Positions 4,342 through 5,163 of a stretch of DNA of 5,163 bases are shown here, one piece after another (position 1 is the first letter of the stretch; each line of letters begins with the position of its first letter). The translations under genes and the position numbers were made by a program. The notes under the pieces were generated by a model, which made no database searches, was not told the DNA's origin, and saw nothing but the letters and a program-made list of their open reading frames with translations. The stretch is taken from positions 1 to 5,163 of the forward strand of contig BQJX01000254.1 of assembly GCA_021604925.1 (NCBI GenBank), in the 5' to 3' direction. The DNA is from Gemmatimonadota bacterium. GTDB lineage: Bacteria > ARS69.

Positions 4342-5163
4342 ATGTCCGAGTCCAGTCCGTCCACCGCCGACGAATCCCGCGATCTCGCCGAAGACTCCCG
4401 CGAAACCGATTGGACGGCGCCGAGCTTCGGCGCGGAACTCTTCCTGGGGAATTTCCGCCCCTCGCTCGTGTTTCCGTTTCCCGAGCAGGACGCGCAGGAC
4501 CGCGCCGAGGGCGATGCGTACTGCGCGCAGCTGCGGAAGTTCCTGGAAGAGCACGTGGACGCGGAGCGGATCGATCAGGAACAGGAGTTGCCCCCGGAGG
4601 TGATCCGCGGACTCGTGGATCTGGGCGCCTTTTCCATGAAGATCCCCAAGGAGTACGGAGGGCTCGGGCTCTCCCAGCTCAACTACAACCGCGCCGTGGC
4701 GTTGGTGGCGAGTCACTGCGCGTCCACCGCGGTGTGGCTGTCCGCGCACCAGTCCATCGGCGTGCCGCAGCCGCTCAAGATGTTCGGGACCAAGGAGCAG
4801 AAGGACCAATTCATGCCGCGCCTGGCCAGCGGCGCCATCTCGGGGTTTGCGCTCACCGAACCGGAAGTCGGCAGCGATCCCGCCAACATGGCGACCACGG
4901 CGGAGCTCTCCGAAGACGGCACGGAGTGGATCCTCAACGGCGAGAAGCTCTGGTGCACGAACGGACTCGCGGCCGAACTCCTCATCGTGATGGCGCGCAC
5001 GCCGTCCAAGACGGTGAAGGGGCGCGAGCGCAAGCAGATCTCGGCGCTCATCGTGGAGATGAACTCGCCGGGGATCTCCCTCACGCATCGCTGCCGGTTC
5101 CTGGGAATCCGCGCGATCGCGAACGGGGTCATCCGCTTCGACAACGTGCGCGTGCCGGCGGAG
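4342..5163 (+). CDS. Acyl-CoA dehydrogenase, very-long-chain-like (N-terminal part; runs off the window)
   Basis: The frame is open from the ATG at 4342 to the last base: 274 codons with no stop, so the 3' end is missing. GGAG at 4330-4333 stands 8 nt upstream. The enzyme would oxidise acyl-CoA to trans-2-enoyl-CoA using FAD, the first step of beta-oxidation. Residues 1-57 are an acidic, low-complexity lead-in. The helical N-domain follows (about 58-165), with IPKEYGGLGLS (101-111), AHQSIG (135-140) and MFGTKEQKDQFMPRLASG (147-164). The beta-domain then has FALTEPEVGSD (169-179), a near match to acyl-CoA dehydrogenase signature 1, the flavin-contacting WCTNG (204-208) and LGIRAI (254-259). 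The AHQSIG and FGTKEQK segments recall mitochondrial VLCAD/ACAD9 more than short-chain enzymes. The catalytic Glu and the extra C-terminal domain expected of that group lie beyond the window. Family is certain; chain length is inference. Confidence 0.93.
   Translation, partial: MSESSPSTADESRDLAEDSRETDWTAPSFGAELFLGNFRPSLVFPFPEQDAQDRAEGDAYCAQLRKFLEEHVDAERIDQEQELPPEVIRGLVDLGAFSMKIPKEYGGLGLSQLNYNRAVALVASHCASTAVWLSAHQSIGVPQPLKMFGTKEQKDQFMPRLASGAISGFALTEPEVGSDPANMATTAELSEDGTEWILNGEKLWCTNGLAAELLIVMARTPSKTVKGRERKQISALIVEMNSPGISLTHRCRFLGIRAIANGVIRFDNVRVPAE

Noticed and set aside
3849..4364. 171-residue minus-strand frame spanning the divergent intergenic region
   Set aside because: It overlaps msrC in another frame and the start of the acyl-CoA dehydrogenase gene, and is Pro/Gly/Arg-rich low-complexity sequence.
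4000..5088. 362-residue minus-strand open frame over the acyl-CoA dehydrogenase gene
   Set aside because: It is antisense to a strongly supported gene, rich in Arg/Gly/His/Leu without a recognisable domain, and has no convincing ribosome site.

Overview
The window is GC-rich bacterial chromosome. Genes are tightly packed, start codons have purine-rich Shine-Dalgarno (SD) sites, and one start is GTG. Nothing looks like plasmid, phage or transposon DNA, and I see no rRNA, tRNA or CRISPR. The mix of a two-component receiver, a UDP-xylose synthase, a surface-repeat protein of the LA_2272 type and a very-long-chain-like acyl-CoA dehydrogenase fits a Gram-negative, probably uncultured lineage (for example Myxococcota-, Gemmatimonadota- or Eisenbacteria-like). 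The taxon is a guess from gene content only.

Layout: (1) 1-270, plus strand, is the tail of a receiver domain, probably the end of a hybrid histidine kinase. (2) 2745-267, minus strand, is a three-gene unit: UDP-glucuronate decarboxylase (UDP-xylose synthase), then a second extended short-chain dehydrogenase/reductase (SDR) sugar-nucleotide enzyme whose ATG follows the first gene's stop directly, then after 61 bp a small exported GLQxGLxN-repeat protein. Its stop codon overlaps the stop of the receiver gene. (3) 2746-2923 is a divergent promoter region with a believable promoter on each strand and a dyad between them. (4) 2924-3373, plus strand, is a GatB/YqeY-family protein. (5) 3933-3409, minus strand and convergent with it, is a free methionine-(R)-sulfoxide reductase with all three family cysteines. 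(6) 3934-4341 is a 408-bp non-coding divergent region with an 11-bp tandem repeat, a perfect 16-bp palindrome and further inverted repeats. (7) 4342-5163, plus strand, is the N-terminal part of an acyl-CoA dehydrogenase that runs off the window.

The unit in (2) reads as cell-surface work: two enzymes modify UDP- or other nucleotide sugars, and the third protein is exported, probably to the outer membrane. The right half is housekeeping: tRNA-amidation-related or unknown (YqeY), oxidative-stress repair (free Met sulfoxide) and fatty-acid beta-oxidation. I found no clear evidence of a new multi-gene system. The points most worth a second look are the palindromes and repeats in the two divergent intergenic regions, the unassigned second SDR enzyme, and the pairing of a surface-repeat protein with sugar-nucleotide genes.
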